The notes under the pieces are model-generated. The model was given only the letters and a program-made list of their open reading frames with translations, had not been told where the DNA came from and did no database searches. 64,000 nucleotides of DNA. Origin: Ficedula albicollis. Its lineage: Eukaryota > Chordata > Aves > Passeriformes > Muscicapidae. Positions 12,927-26,753 of this stretch are shown here, in pieces. The position numbers and the translations under genes were made by a program. The stretch is from assembly GCF_000247815.1 (NCBI RefSeq), contig NC_021681.1, positions 13,454,013 through 13,518,012 on the forward strand, written 5' to 3'. Numbering within the stretch: the stretch's first letter is position 1; the number at the start of each line of letters is the position of its first letter.

Positions 12927-15900
12927 CTGGACAGGCCTTGCATTCATGCCTGCTCTGTGGAAACTGACACCTGTCAGCACAGGACAGGCACCAGGACAGT
13001 CCATCACACCAGGACACAGCACAGGGGAGGTGCTGCCCTGCTCAGTTTGGGTATGAGCTTCGTATGAACCTGCTGTCAGTGCGTGGCATCGCTAGGACTG
13101 CTCAGTGAAGGGGCTGTGTCTGTTTCTCAAGGACCCCTTGCTCAGGTGACTTGTGAGAAGAGAAATGATGCACAAGGTGCCAGAGGTGGAGCACACAGTG
13201 CACCAAAATAAATGTGATTCATATGGCCTAGAAAAATCAACCTGACTCATCATTAGAGAGGAGTTGGCTACAGCTCAGTATCAGGAGTACATAACTTGAA
13301 GGAAAGCATCAATAATAACAGGGCTTGCGTTTGAAACACAAAATGGTGTTTGTCCTGCATGACTCAAGGGAGGGTATTTCTTAGCTCACAAGGTTTTACT
13401 TTCTGTTGGAAGCACAGGAAACAAAAAATAAAAACAGAATGATGCATACTTATCAGCAGATAAACAACCTGGAATTTACTGAAGGGTCAGCCAAGATATT
13501 TTTCTTATTAGCCATACACACATTTTGAATTTCATGCAAAGTCAATATTGGACTACACATAGACCAGTCCCATATTCCTCATTCATAAAAATAATAAATT
13601 AAAACCCAGAATTATTCCAATAGTAAAAATGTCATGCACTCTTCAACAGTAACATTAATAAAAGATGCAGAAAAAACAATTGTGTGTTTAACCAGGTCAT
13701 GGTTAAATGGCAGACGAAAGTAATTTGCATATTTCCTAAAGCACTGTCTACTTCCCAAGAAGAATTTTCATGAGGCAACATCATGATTTTTGACACTTTG
13801 GGATACCATAAGCCTATATGGTATTCAGACATATCTAAATTCACATGACCATAAGAATAGCTGACAAGAACGCTTCTTTGGAAATTTGGACTCCCTATTC
13901 TTTAGCTAGGAAATGTTGGCTTTATTCTTCACTAATTCTCCAACAGCAGGGAAAAATAGTAATAATCTGCAAGCCAGTCGTGGCATTTCAGAGGGAATGA
14001 ATGGATTCTTAAGAAAGGAACAGATATTAGTGAGAACAGGTGCAAGTTCTCTCCAGTACACACTCTTGAGGATGTGCATGGGTAGAAGGAAAAAGATAAA
14101 GAGAATGCTGAAAGGCTAATTGTTTAATGAGGGGAGGTTCTAAAAATATTTTTTGAAGGAGATGTAATCTTATAAACAATTTGCCCACAATCAGCCTGTT
14201 TCACTTTGAAACCAAATGTCAAGTTTTAACCATTTTTAAAAATAATACCCAGTAAAACTGGTATTTATTGACACTACTTATGTGTGCATTATGTTGTATT
14301 TGCATCATTTATTCTCCAGGACAACCATCCCTCAGTCAATGCAGAAAAAATGTGTATAGGCTAACAGAAACAAACAAAAATTATATAGCACACAGGATGT
14401 GGCAAGATTCATCAGGAAGGCACGTTTTATTTTTCTACAAACTCACACAACACACTGATTTTCTGAGAGCTAATTCCTAACAGCAAGCACAGCCAAAGAA
14501 AATCAAATGTCTTTTCAGGTCAAGATCTTCTCCATGTAGAACAGAAAACACTGCACAGTTCTAGTCTAGGAAAACAAGAGTATTTAATGATGCAACTAGG
14601 AACAATAAGAAATAGACAGAAAAACAGGACAAAAACATTACAAGAGAAAGAATGAAATGTAGATAAAACCTATTTAATCTATATTTCTATGATTCCTAGA
14701 TACAAATGAATCCAACTCCCTGAGTAAAACTGATTAAAAGGCCAAAGTCAAAGTGATCTGCCATAGGAACATCTATGTTATGCAGTTCTTTCAGAAACCA
14801 AGCCTATACATTTTCCTGCAGCCACCTTAATGGCAAATTCTGCCTCGACTCCAAGGATTGTGAGGCTGCCGAGGCCAGGTTAGCTCAGGCAGAGCCAGGA
14901 CTCACAATGGTCAGATTGTGCTTTGTGATTCTGGTTTTGAATCACACAAGTTGAAGGCATAAGGATGGGATTGCACTGGTACTGAAGGAGGGAGACTCTG
15001 GTTAAGCGTAAAGTTACAGTGAGACAAGGTAGGACAGAGAGATAATGAACCAGGGAGTCAGGTCACACAGACTGCAGCTGGAGTGCAGAGAGGAGTCCAG
15101 AGACAGGGAGGGACCTTCAACCAAACACTGAAAGGAGTTGTGAGTCTCAGAACTCAGGTGACCTGCAGTGAAGTTTTCACTGCTTAGAAGGCAACAAGCA
15201 CATGGCTGTTCACTAACACAATGTACTCAGCCCTATATTTTAAAAACCTTTTGTCTTTTATTTGCAGAAAACATTATCAGAACCAATAAGCCATCAGATA
15301 AGAATGAGTCATCAGAGCAGCTACAAAAAAGGATGGGATTAAAACAATACATACATATGTATCCAAAGTAAACACTCATGCATGGTAACTAGCACAAAAG
15401 AACATTCATAAATTGTAAGATGTTGTTGTCTGTGTGAGGGGCTGCAGAATAATGAAATGTTGAGAAATTCCATATGGAATAGATTTTCAAGAGAACATTG
15501 TGAAAGGTGCATCTTCCAAAAATTTGTTCCATAAGTGAGAAGTACTTTGGCCTAAAACTGATTTCATCATTCCATGAGGACTCTTTAGCAAAAGATTTAG
15601 CAATAGCCTGTGACACGCCCCCTTACACAGAAGTGATTCAGTTTCACAGTGCATCCAAACCCACATTCTGCACAGGAAACAGATTCACTGTAAAGAATCA
15701 CATTCATCCAGTTACTGAGGTCAAGTATTAATTTTCTGAAGCTGAAGAACAGAGTACAGCAGCCACTGTCTGTGCATTACTAATCTTAGTCAAGCTGTCA
15801 CTTACCAGTGTCCCTCTGAATTTGGTGGTGTTTGTAGGAGTGGATCTCTTACTTTGTCCTTAACTCTTGCTGGTGCTGCCATGACCACCTTGGCAAACAC

Positions 15901-18900
15901 GTCTGATACTGTGGCTGTGACCACTGCACTACATTTACACAGCAAGAGAACAATGCAACACATGTTTTGACAGAACACTTGTGAATAGGAGGAATCTGCT
16001 ATGAATTATCCAATAAACACCACAATTAAAACCAGATATCTGTGTGCCCTTTGCTCATTTTAATTAGCAAACTGAAGAAAATGTAGGAGGTCAGAAACAA
16101 GAAAGATACTGACAAGGCATTTTACCACTTGCTGTAAAATACACAAGTGTGCATTTTGCCATATTTGAGAATGTTTTCACATACAAATTAAGACACATCA
16201 AGACCATATCCCAACCTGCCTCAAATCTCTTCAAAAGTGTTAAGTAAAACAGATGAGCATTTTCTTGATACCGAGGCAGGATATAAAATTTACTTTGACC
16301 AAAACACTGAAAACTGATCACAGGACTACTTGGGACAAGATTTTCATTAAACATCTCACATTTGTAATACTCCAGAATTTACCAAAAGGATGAACTAGTT
16401 ATTGGGTTTGTGCTTTCACCACTGCAGTAAATCCTGTCTCTCTCTCCTGCTCAATTTCACAGTTATAACAAAAAGTGACAGAAAGTACCAGACCTTTGCT
16501 CTATTCTGCTCAGAGGCCATTTATGCACATGCTTTGGAAGAGATGGCCATATGGGCGTCTGCAGCTCTGTTTTCAATTTTACAGCCCTCACTGATGAGCA
16601 ACATTAGATAAAAAGCTGCTCATCCAAAGCCAAGTGTGTGCCAGCAACAGAGAAACAACTTGAAGGTGTTAGATAAGTGACATTTCTATTAGAAATATCA
16701 CCTTCTATTAATGGAAAGTGTCTTTTTGTATTATCTAATCTGAAACTTTAATTTTGGGAGGAACAGTCAAAGCCAGGAACTTCAGTACCCAGCTGTTCAT
16801 ATAAAGTCATTAATATAATATAGATTTTACACTGAACAATTGCAAAAAAACTCCACCTTTAACTGACATTTCAATAGCATTTCTCTATTACTGTTGGGGA
16901 AAAAGCATCATTTCTCTATTAGACACATGAAGGCTCCAAAGGGTTGGTGGTCTTCCAGATAGCTGACTCATCTGGCACTGCTAACTGCTTTGGAATTTTA
17001 GGACAAAAAATCTCATATTTCACTTTAGAATACAAGAAAGAAATTTCACTTCCTATCTTTTCACGGATGCAAATAAGTGTGCAACAATAACTGCTTCACT
17101 TCAGATCAAAGCAGGCTACCACCTCTGTAGAATCAACACTGCCTAACCCAGGAGGCACCAGAGAGGTGAGGTCCTCAAGCAGAACATCAGAATTCTACAG
17201 CTTGCTACCACACGGCTCTTTGCCCCTAAGCATACAGAAGAGAAAAAGCTCTCAAAGAGCCAGAAGCCACCCAAATCTGACATGAAAGTTACAAACAAAC
17301 CCCTTCCCTGTAAACTCCCATTTAGATTTTGTATCTTTTCCTCCTGAGTAATAATCTGATTTTGAACACACCATTAATTTCACTTAGATTTAGAGTTTGG
17401 CTGGTCTAGGTAAAGGAGAATAAGATTTTCCCGTAACATTGCACTCTCTAAGGATAAAAAAAAAAAAAAGAAACAAAAAGGACAATAAGTTAAAACAAGG
17501 CTATAATATCTGTGGTCCCAGATGCATACTCCAGCTCTTATTCAGTCTAAGTTTCATAAACTGCAAAGGCACAAGACAAAATATACATTCTGAGAAAGAG
17601 CCAAATTTCTCTATCCACTCTCAGACAAAGAATAATTTAGACTGGATCTCATCTTTACAGAGGAGCCAATCAAATTAGAGAAATATTTTTTAAAGTCACA
17701 ATGTCTATTTTCTTACTGAAGAGCAGACAAGCAGTACACAGATCTCTGACAGACACTGCCTTTAATAAGACTAAGTATGTGCCCAATATTATCTCCTTCG
17801 AAACCATTTCTATGAATGGTTAAAATATTATCTCTCATTTTATTTCTGCTCCCTTGTTTTTCTGCTCTTCCTGCCAGTGTTAGACAATGTTTTTTCCTCC
17901 TGCTTGCCAGCACTGAGCTAAGTGTGAGCTCCCTCAGGCAAGGCTAATCCCAGTGGGCCACGTTGCCTTTCTAAGGGCAGAGCCTCTTTTCTGCTGTTTA
18001 AAGGTCTTGGAAAGAGACTGTCAGTCAGATTTCTGGAGGTACCAAGGGCTGTGGAGCTGCCTCAACAAAGTAATTTGTTCAATACCAACATTTCTGCACG
18101 TTGTTTTAATTTTATTATTCGCAGCCTACCAGCAGGCTGAAAGGGTCTTAATACTGAATCCATGCCCATTCATAACCTCCTGTGTCACTGGGATCTAAAT
18201 GACAATAAAACCAAATGAACCACCACACAGGGAAAAGAAGCCCCTAACTGGCCTGTATCACCTCTTCCCACTCAAACCTCCACCACCAGTACTCAGCATT
18301 TTCCACAAATGCAGGGCAGGCAGAAGCTAACAGCATTCATAGCACCTCACTAACCCCCAGGGGGCTGTCATTGTTTAAAAGCTGTTTCCAATATTCAAGT
18401 GGTTTTAATCATCTGCTACCCCCATCAATCACAACCACTGGGAGTGCCTTGAAGTCCTTTTCAAACAGATAATGCATTTCCAAAATCGACTTCTAACTTG
18501 TGTTGGGGCAATTGTGCAAAACTAGCCAAATGTGACACCAGCAGCCCCAGCTTGGGGAAAGAAGGTAGCCATGCACTTGAAAATGCAAACGTGCCAGCCA
18601 ACTTGATGCAAAATTAACCATATTCTGTATTCCTATATGCTTTAGGGAGCTCTTACGTTTCTTTTTACCTGGGAACATATTAACCTTGAATAATGCTGTG
18701 TGCTCCGATCCCCCTAAGGCAGATAAGGCTTATAAATCTATGAAAAGACCGATTAGAATAACAAAATATACTTAAGTATCAGTTTCCACCCTTGTGGGCT
18801 CTACAATACGACAACTGGCGGAAACAACTTACACATGTTAAGCTGCAGGCATCAAAATTAATTATTTTACACCAAAGCTTGCCTCAAAAGGGACCACTGT

Positions 18901-20892
18901 AATTAGGATAATAAGCATTAGTGCAGATCATGAATTTTATGTGGGTTGGGCTTTTTTTAAAGTTTATAAATCCCCTTTGTACACAATTGTTATGTTATTG
19001 CTATTTGAAATAAAAATACAAATTAGACATTTAAAATCTTATTAAAATGTATGCAGTTAAACACTGAGTAAATTGTATATAACCCTCCCACAATTTCAAA
19101 TTTTATGGACAATATCTATCGTTCTAAGTCCATAAGTATATTAATTGCATGGATTTTAAGTACCATTAACATTCAACCAATAGTGTTATTCCAGAAAGCT
19201 TCCAGCAAGGATTAGCACCTCTTGGAAATAAAATTTAATTTGCAGGGAAGGTAATAACAACATTTTAATCTATCTCTATGCATTAAAAATGAAAGGAAAG
19301 AATCAGCTAATATTGATTTTGAGCACTGGAGACCTGTCCCACGGCTCCTGGAAACTAAAACAAACCCATGGATTGGGAGTGTGGAGCAGGAGTGAGTGAC
19401 CAGCTGGGGAGAGCTCTGCCCTGCATCCCAGTGCTGCAGGGCAGGGGTGAGCCCTGCACCTTCCCAGCTCAGCGCCAAAGAGAGGAGACAGATGCTGAGG
19501 GGAAAGCAGGCAGTGCACTGATAGCCTCTTTTGGGATTAGCGTTAAAGTGTGCAATGTAGAACATTTAACCCTCAGCTCCTGGACCTTCGTTTCAGCCAC
19601 CAGCACACTGCACAACGACAGAAAAGGATTTTGCCTTAAGCCAACAGAACGTTTGACTTTGTAGGAGCAGCACAGATTAATCTTGCTCCTGTTCTTTGAG
19701 TGTGGCAGTTGTTTGCTTTAAAAAGTGCTACAAGGCAACATTAAGTTGCTATTGCCAGATACCACATTTATAATTACAACTCAGACTCCATTTATAAAAC
19801 AATTTTTTAGCATATCAAAATTGTTACTGGTACAAGGAAAAATTTGAAGGGTAATACTGTAAATAAACATTATGAAATTTGTGGTACTTTCTCAGAAATT
19901 TATATTTGCTAGCTCCTGGCTCCCAGCAAATTTTTCCAATTAATTACTGCTTTCATTCCTAATTTTCTCAAACAGTTTGACTGTCACTATATGTGTGATT
20001 TCCTCCCTCAGACTATTTCATAGCACCACAATTAGCATTAAAACAGATATTGTTTTTCCACTAAGAGCCTAATGTTTTCTAAGTGAACCTAACAATATTT
20101 TCCTACTTTCTGATCTGTTATGAAGCCTAAATAACATCTGTAAAGTGCTCCAATATCTTAGATATGGACAAAGTAAGAGTAGGAAAGGAGTTTTTATCAC
20201 TGTAGATTTCTTCAGGAAGAATGGGAGGGGGATTATTGTACCAATTTCTTTCCACATTCCCTTTTATTAGAAACATTACATAGCATAAAATTTGACAAAA
20301 GATCACCTTTTTTGCCAAGAACTGTGACATGTTAATTGAAATAAACCCTTTTAAAAAGGGACAAACATGCTCCAAGTGCTGCCTGAAAGGAGAAAGGAAA
20401 ATTCCACTGAGATTTCAATCTGCCACTTACCATTGCTAAAATAATGGCTGGTAACACAGATCCCAGTAGCTAATCACACTGTTAACATCCCCTGCACATT
20501 AGTTTACATGATTCTGTGAGTCACTGCTGTAACCATTGTAATTGTTTATGTTTCCTTTCAGGACACAAAGATTTATGTGACCCAAAGCTAAAGGAAACTT
20601 TTCTGTTAATGTCAGTGGATAAGACCTTACACAAAATATGCACCTTGGCTGTCTTGAGCCAGCAGTTGCCAAGGTCTTGTGTATAAATTTAAAAAGGGGA
20701 ACTCACAAAGTTTTCAGGACCAGTATAATAATCATGTCATATAGGGATGCAAAACCAAGTTTATGTGCAGACGAACTAGAGAATTTTAATTAAAGAAATG
20801 TTAAGCTTTTGGGGTTTTTTTTGTTGTTGGTCTTTTGCTTTTTTTCAAATAAAATGGAAAAAAAAGACAATAGTCTGAAGACCAGGAGACAC
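12927..20892. other. Intergenic, no gene recognised
   Basis: About 8 kb of AT-rich single-copy sequence. All open frames are under about 120 codons and none resembles a known family. A poly-A tract lies near 17457-17469. The part from about 18,890 to 19,200 is especially AT-rich, with low-complexity-free, enhancer-like sequence, but nothing specific can be assigned to it. Confidence 0.6.
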
Positions 20893-21342
20893 ATTTCATT
20901 CCATGCATATAAGAGGGGAAACAGGGAGGCAAGCAAGCAAAGCATGGGTGATTACATGACAATTTTCAGTCTGAGAGAATACAAGATAAACTTGGCTGTG
21001 TAAATGTTAGTCAGCAGAACAAGTGTGTTTAAAATGAGATGATGGCACTGTTTGCAGCAGTTTCTGGCTTATAGCAAGCCTCACATCAGAAATATTTTGA
21101 AAAATTTCTGTTGACAAATTTCATTCCATGCATATAAGAGGGGAAACAGGGAGGCAAGCAAGCAAAGCATGGGTGATTACATGACAATTTTCAGTCTGAG
21201 AGAATACAAGATAAACTTGGCTGTGTAAATGTTAGTCAGCAGAACAAGTGTGTTTAAAATGAGATGATGGCACTGTTTGCAGCAGTTTCTGGCTTATAGC
21301 AAGCCTCACATCAGAAATATTTTGAAAAATTTCTGTTGACAA
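20893..21342. repeat. Tandem duplication, 2 x 225 bp
   Basis: Copies 20893-21117 and 21118-21342. The shared unit includes TTTCATTCCATGCATATAAG near its start and GAAAAATTTCTGTTGAC near its end. I see essentially no internal differences apart from the boundary base (ACATTT against AAATTT). Such identity implies either a recent event or an assembly duplication. Confidence 0.95.
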
Positions 21343-21828
21343 AACCCTGAATTATTCAGGGCTTTCCAGTAATCACTATAGAGCAGACTTGCTTAGAAAG
21401 AAAGTGCAATGTATCAGCTCTGGTTTACTTGAGGGTCTGTTTGTAGCAAATATGGGATCCTGACACACCAAAGACCAGCTGAACACTGTTCTCATACCCA
21501 CCTGACTGCCACTACCACCCAGAGAAAAGCAGGCTCTAAAACAGGTGAGAAGCTTAAAAACAGGAGGAGGCAACTCCTGGACCTTCCCAAATTGTTGATA
21601 AATTTTAAGAAGCAGGGCAGCAATTGAAGGAATAGTGACACTGAAATGGCAGCAATGCTTGTATTTTATTCCAAGCAGGCAGCAACCACCCTCAGCACAC
21701 GGAGAGCACAGCAGTCTGTATAACATTACACAGCTCCTACATCCAAACAAACCTGAAAATGCTGACCAAGGCCTCTCTTCCAAACACAAACCACTGTGGG
21801 GAAGAACACTACTGTACAAAGCACTAGA

Positions 21829-21991
21829 AGAGGTTGTCCAGAGAAGCTGTGGATGCCCCATCCCTGGAAGTGCTCGAGGCCAGGTTTCATGGGAGCTCTG
21901 GGCAGCCTGGTCTGGAAAGGTGTCCCTGCCCATGGCTGGGGTGTGGAACTAGGTGATTTTTAGGGTTCCTTCCAAACCAAACCATTCTGTG
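21829..21991 (+). mobile_element. CR1 LINE, 3'-end fragment
   Basis: The segment runs through GAGAAGCTGTGGATGCCCC, CATCCCTGGAAGTGCTCGAG, GCCAGGTTTCATGGGAGCTC, GGAAAGGTGTCCCTGCCCAT, GGAACTAGGTGATTTTTAGG and CCATTCTGTG. In this order and orientation it matches the well-known 3' terminal region of avian CR1 non-LTR retrotransposons. CR1 copies are usually 5'-truncated, and this one retains only about 160 bp, so it has no coding capacity. The usual short terminal repeats (ATTCTATG-like) are absent after the first partial unit. A 66-bp tandem duplication starts exactly there. It is the strongest repeat-based evidence that the window is avian. Confidence 0.9.
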
Positions 21992-22121
21992 GAAGCATTT
22001 TACAACACAAATTGTCAGCATGGCAACTCCTCCAGGCCCTTACAAATGAGTACAATGGAAGCATTTTACAACACAAATTGTCAGCATGGAAACTCCTCCA
22101 GGCCCTTAAAAATGAGTACAA
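21990..22121. repeat. Tandem duplication, 2 x 66 bp, abutting the CR1 end
   Basis: Copies 21990-22055 and 22056-22121 both begin TGGAAGCATTTTACAACAC and end AAATGAGTACAA. The two visible differences are ATGGCAACTCC against ATGGAAACTCC and CTTACAAAT against CTTAAAAAT. The first copy begins within the last bases of the CR1 fragment, where a CR1 normally ends in short direct repeats. Confidence 0.93.
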
Positions 22122-25060
22122 TAAGCCTGTGTAAAAAACACACAATTCTGCTGCCTCTGATAGCAGGGTCTGGACTTGATAGCAAGCTGTATTTTCTGCA
22201 TTCCCACATCTGAAGACCTCACCTGATTAACACGAGTGTGAGGCTGATAAAAAGTGCATTTTCCTATCACCTACCTAGTGCAGGCTCCTGACAAGTTTCC
22301 AGTCCTTTTCCTGACATCACTGTCTTTCAAATGCACATCAATTTGCAAATCACCATAGCAAATTGGCTCTTGCACTCTTTTTATGCCACTTTTTCAAAGT
22401 ACAACTGTGGTTTATATGCTTAATCACTAGCTTAAGTGATCACTACATCACATTTTAAGTTTCCAGGCACATAAAATTATTACAGCATTTACTTCTAAAA
22501 AAAATCACTGTAGTGACCACAATAGTCTTCATTAATTTCCACATTTCTAACTGGATCATCACCATTTTTTTCTCCAGGTGCTTGTGCACCATCTGAGAGC
22601 TTCTCTTGTATTGATTCTATTTAAGGAAAGAGTTTCATTTCATTTCTGCAGTCAGCCACAAAACTTAATGACTGTATGCCTTGCTGAGGGAATGGTTTTT
22701 CACACATCCTACAAGAAGTATCAAAACTCTTCAAAGTCAGATACATGTTTGTATTTCCATCAGCCACCTACCTTTTTAACTTATTTTTTCATCCCACTCT
22801 TGAACAGGCATGTCATCCTCACCTCTGATAAAGCCTGTTTCTTTTCAACTGCTTTCCTCTAAGTCATTGCTTCTCTCTGTACCCAAGCTCTGCAGCTGCA
22901 GCTCCTAATCATCCAGCTGGAGCTCCACTCATTCAAGCCTCTCATGAGCCAGAGAATTTAACCCTGAAGTGGTCCTTCCATTTTTCTGCAGCTGACAACA
23001 GTTGCTCTCTTTAATGAATCCTAGTCATGACTAATTTCTACTTTGCATTTCCACCATCAGTGTATGCCCCCACCAAGTTCCTCTCCTCTTTTCCTTTCTG
23101 TCTTTCTCCTAAAGCAAGGCCTGTGGATGCACCTTGGTGAGCTCATTGCAACTTGGCTCTCTCTCCACCTTTCCACACCTACATCAGGTACTTCACTGGG
23201 TCTTATCATTTCCATTTCTTATTCAACAAAACAACACAAACTGCTTTGCTGCATTTTAAGCTTCCAGGAAGCACTTTTATCACTTGCAAAAGAAAAGCAT
23301 CCATCCAGATGTTCCACCAGCTGGGACTCTTCATGCAGCATGGCAAGGCTCACCAGACCTCACAAACGCCCCAGTCCAAGCTAATTCATGACAGAACTTT
23401 CACATTCACCTCCCCAGGTGAGAGTTTCAGGAGTCAGATTCAAAAACCAGACAAGTCCTCCCTTTGGCTCTAGGGAACTGTTGGGTTTTGTTTGTCTGCT
23501 CATAGCCTTGGGTTGGAAGGCTGAGCCTGCCCTCGCCAGGGGCAGGGTGCTCCCTCCAGGTAACCCCTTCCAAACCCTTCCTGTGACCTTGCACACATTT
23601 CAAATGCTCTTGTTCCTCAGTTGCCATCCTTATGTCCTCTCGCTGTATTTGAGCAGAGCTCTGGATTTTTAAGCATGTATTCACCTTGTGAAAACCTTCA
23701 GACAAAAGCTACCATGTGAATTGCCTTTAGATGAGGTAACTGAGCCATCTCGGTTCTCTGTTCACTCTTACCCCATTGGGCTAAATGTGTATTTTTAGCA
23801 TAATGTATCTCCAATCCAAATGGTTACCTGCAAACTGGTAAGCTGAACACATTAAAAAAAGTACTTCAGGAAAACCCCACATTCTCCATAAAACAGCATT
23901 TAAAATGAACAAAAATAAATTAAAAAATCTGTGAGCTCTGGGCAGTAATTCTGGCATTCCAGAGATAAAACATTAAATACATCAGATAGTGGTTCATACG
24001 TTTTTTCCATAAGAAAAAGGAACATGGAATATTAGTGTTCATATAAACTTGCATTTAAAGGCATGAGAATTACACTTTGACAGAATTTGGGTGTCTGAAC
24101 ACGCAGTCATTCTTTTTAGAAATGTTTTGGGTTTATGATAAATTCTTTTTTCCATTTATATTATTGATCAATTCCACGACTTTCTTAATAAAATAATGTT
24201 TTAAACAAAATCCTGTAGCAATTTGTTTCTGCCAATTTTTTTCTTCTGAATTCAGTTTTGCCTGCAGCAGCACTTCAATTTTGACTTATAACTTTCACTA
24301 GTAAGGCAAATTAACTCTCATCATACCACTTTCCCTTAGCCTAAACATAATTAAGGGCTTCCCTCAAAGCAGATTATTTTCTTCTAAGCCATACTTTAGA
24401 TGATAAAGGAATGTAATTTAAAAAACCACAAAACAACACAACAACTCCACCAAAATAAAGCCTAACAAAAGAAAATCAAATAAACAAAAAAATCCCAAAC
24501 ATTTGCAAGAAAGACTCAAAATTAATCTTGGAGATAATGGGCCTAGAATATTGTAAACATTGAGGTTCCAGCAAAGTTAAAAGAAAAATTGATCAAGGAG
24601 AGAGAAAAAACATCATAATAATTTCTGATTTGCTGAACCTCTGGATCACGACTTTCTGTTCTGACTCAATGAGCAAAACTAAGAGTCCTAAACTCTTAAC
24701 TATGACTTCCTACTATAACATCCTACTCTACTTTGATGAACTCTTGCTTTTACTATGAGTTTCCCTACTACAAACAAGCTATAGACACCTATCACTAAAA
24801 CCAGGAAGAAAAATGCTCAATAATCAAGAAAGGATATTGGCACCAAGCCAAAACACTCCAAGCTATTTTCTTTCAATTTGTCCTAATTTAATAAATCTGT
24901 AGACAATACCTGACACGGTATTTGCTATCAATTTTCAACCTGAACCACCCCATATTAGGCTTTTCTCAGCAATAATACAGAAGAAAATGCTGAGCACTTT
25001 GGAAAAAAATGTTAGAGTCACAGATCTTAATGCTGCTTTAGGATAGTGGGGCACTATAAC

Positions 25061-25099
25061 AATAAAATAAAATAAAATAAAATGAAATAAAATAAAATA
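25061..25099. repeat. (AAAAT)n microsatellite
   Basis: About eight AATAA/AAAAT-type pentamer units with one G interruption (AAAATGAAAT). A second, less regular AAAAT-rich stretch lies near 25,808-25,858. Avian simple sequence with no gene association. Confidence 0.9.
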
Positions 25100-26723
25100 C
25101 CATGTAGATCATAATGCAAAAGGCCACTTGAGAAAATTTGATTTTTGTGTGCTGCTCATTCTCAAATTCCTGCCTTTGTTCCTGGAGGCTGTTCTTGAGC
25201 AATTCAGAATGGTCCTGTGGAGGATCTGTAGGGTGAAGCCAGGCAAGGGGGTGCTTCTCTGTGGCCTACAGCACTTTTCTTCCCTAGAGGAGGCAGAGAA
25301 TGGTTCATCTCCTTCCTTCCTTCATGGGACACAAAGACATAAATACCTCTGCCTCCTAAGAGCTGCTTGTGTGGTTTTTCTTCATGCTGACCCAGGGCAG
25401 GGCTCTGAGGTCCCAATAGGACTGCAGAAGTCATATCTAGGATGAGTAAGCCAGAACAGTAGAAGGAACAACTTCTTTTTTTTTTTTTTTCTTCACTGTT
25501 TTCATCCAGCACAATCTCCACACAATCACTTGTCACAGATTACCAAGCACAGCCCCAAAATCATGTCAGAAGAGCAAGGGCTCTTGGTTTACCAGCCTCT
25601 ATTGAAAGCTACTTTGTTACTTGTTTAAATGCAAGACATTTAATTATCTGGTTGTACATTGTTCTCACTCCCCATGCTGCAGGACTGATGGGACATTTCA
25701 GTTATTTATTGACATGTAGCAAAGCCAAAACCTTTGGGTACTGCAGTGAGGAGTTTTGCATGCATTGTCCCAGTCCTCTGTAGAAGCTGTCCACTAGACG
25801 GAGGGAATTAAAATAAAAATAAAATTAAAAAAATTAAAAAATAGAATAAAATAAAAATGTCTTTTTAAATTGAGAATGTAAAGAATCAGGCAAAATATCT
25901 GCTTGTAAATTGCTGTTCTTCCTTCTCCTTAATTTCCTGATTATTGTAGGCTTTTCTACAATGCTAATGATTTTTCCAAACAGCTCTTTAAAAACAAGCA
26001 AATAAACAAACTCTATGCTTTTATTTTATACAGAGCACACAAACAGGAGAGATACCAAAACAACACACAGATATAGAAAAATCCTGTAAGATCTCCCTCA
26101 GTGAAGGAGCAAGGTTCAAAGGCAGCAATATCATGAGGAACAAAAGGCTGACAAACACAGGTAACAGGAGAGAAAAAACAAAAGAGAAGGGATGTGATCA
26201 CTGCTAGGAGGTGGAACATCATTTTGAGAAGACAAAGTGGTAAGCTGAGGCCAGCAGAGGCTGAGCAGAGAGAGACTCCAGCTCCTGGAGCAGCCAGCAC
26301 TACGGTTCCTGTTCCATCCCTGCTGCAGACACAGCATCATGAACACGGGAGAATGCAGCAAGATCCTTTCCCCAGCTGTGAAAATCTCCTTGGGTGCTGC
26401 TGGTAGTCTGGTATAGAGAAGCAGACTCCCACCCTGGACTGCAAAGCATCATTTCATGGCTTGAAACCCATTGTACACAATTTACCCGTAAGGCAGCAAA
26501 TGTTCCTCCTGCCATCTCTGTGACTTTCTTATATTCTGGGTCCTGTGAACCATCCAAGCTCGCAGTGAGACCTGCCAGATGTGTCAGATAACTCTTGTCC
26601 TGCCAGCTTCTCCACATGCAGTTCTGGAGAGCTCACTACAGTTGTAACTTCCAGGTAAGTAAAAGCCTAGTTTCTCCTCCTACCACTTCACTCCAAATTA
26701 GATCTGTGTAAACAGATCTGCTT

Positions 26724-26753
26724 CTTTTTTTTTTTTTTTTCTTTTTTTTTTTA
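26724..26753. repeat. Poly-T tract with one C interruption
   Basis: A T-run of about 30 bases interrupted once by C. No retrotransposon body is recognisable next to it, so it is recorded only as low-complexity sequence. Confidence 0.85.

Noticed and set aside
21376..21933. 185-codon minus-strand open frame
   Set aside because: It runs antisense through the CR1 fragment and unrelated sequence. There is no recognisable domain.
23505..23580. Possible antisense CR1 end (TTGGGTTGGAAGG, then CAGGGGCAGGG, CCTTCCAAACCC)
   Set aside because: Only scattered words match, the spacing is wrong and the hallmark core between them is absent.
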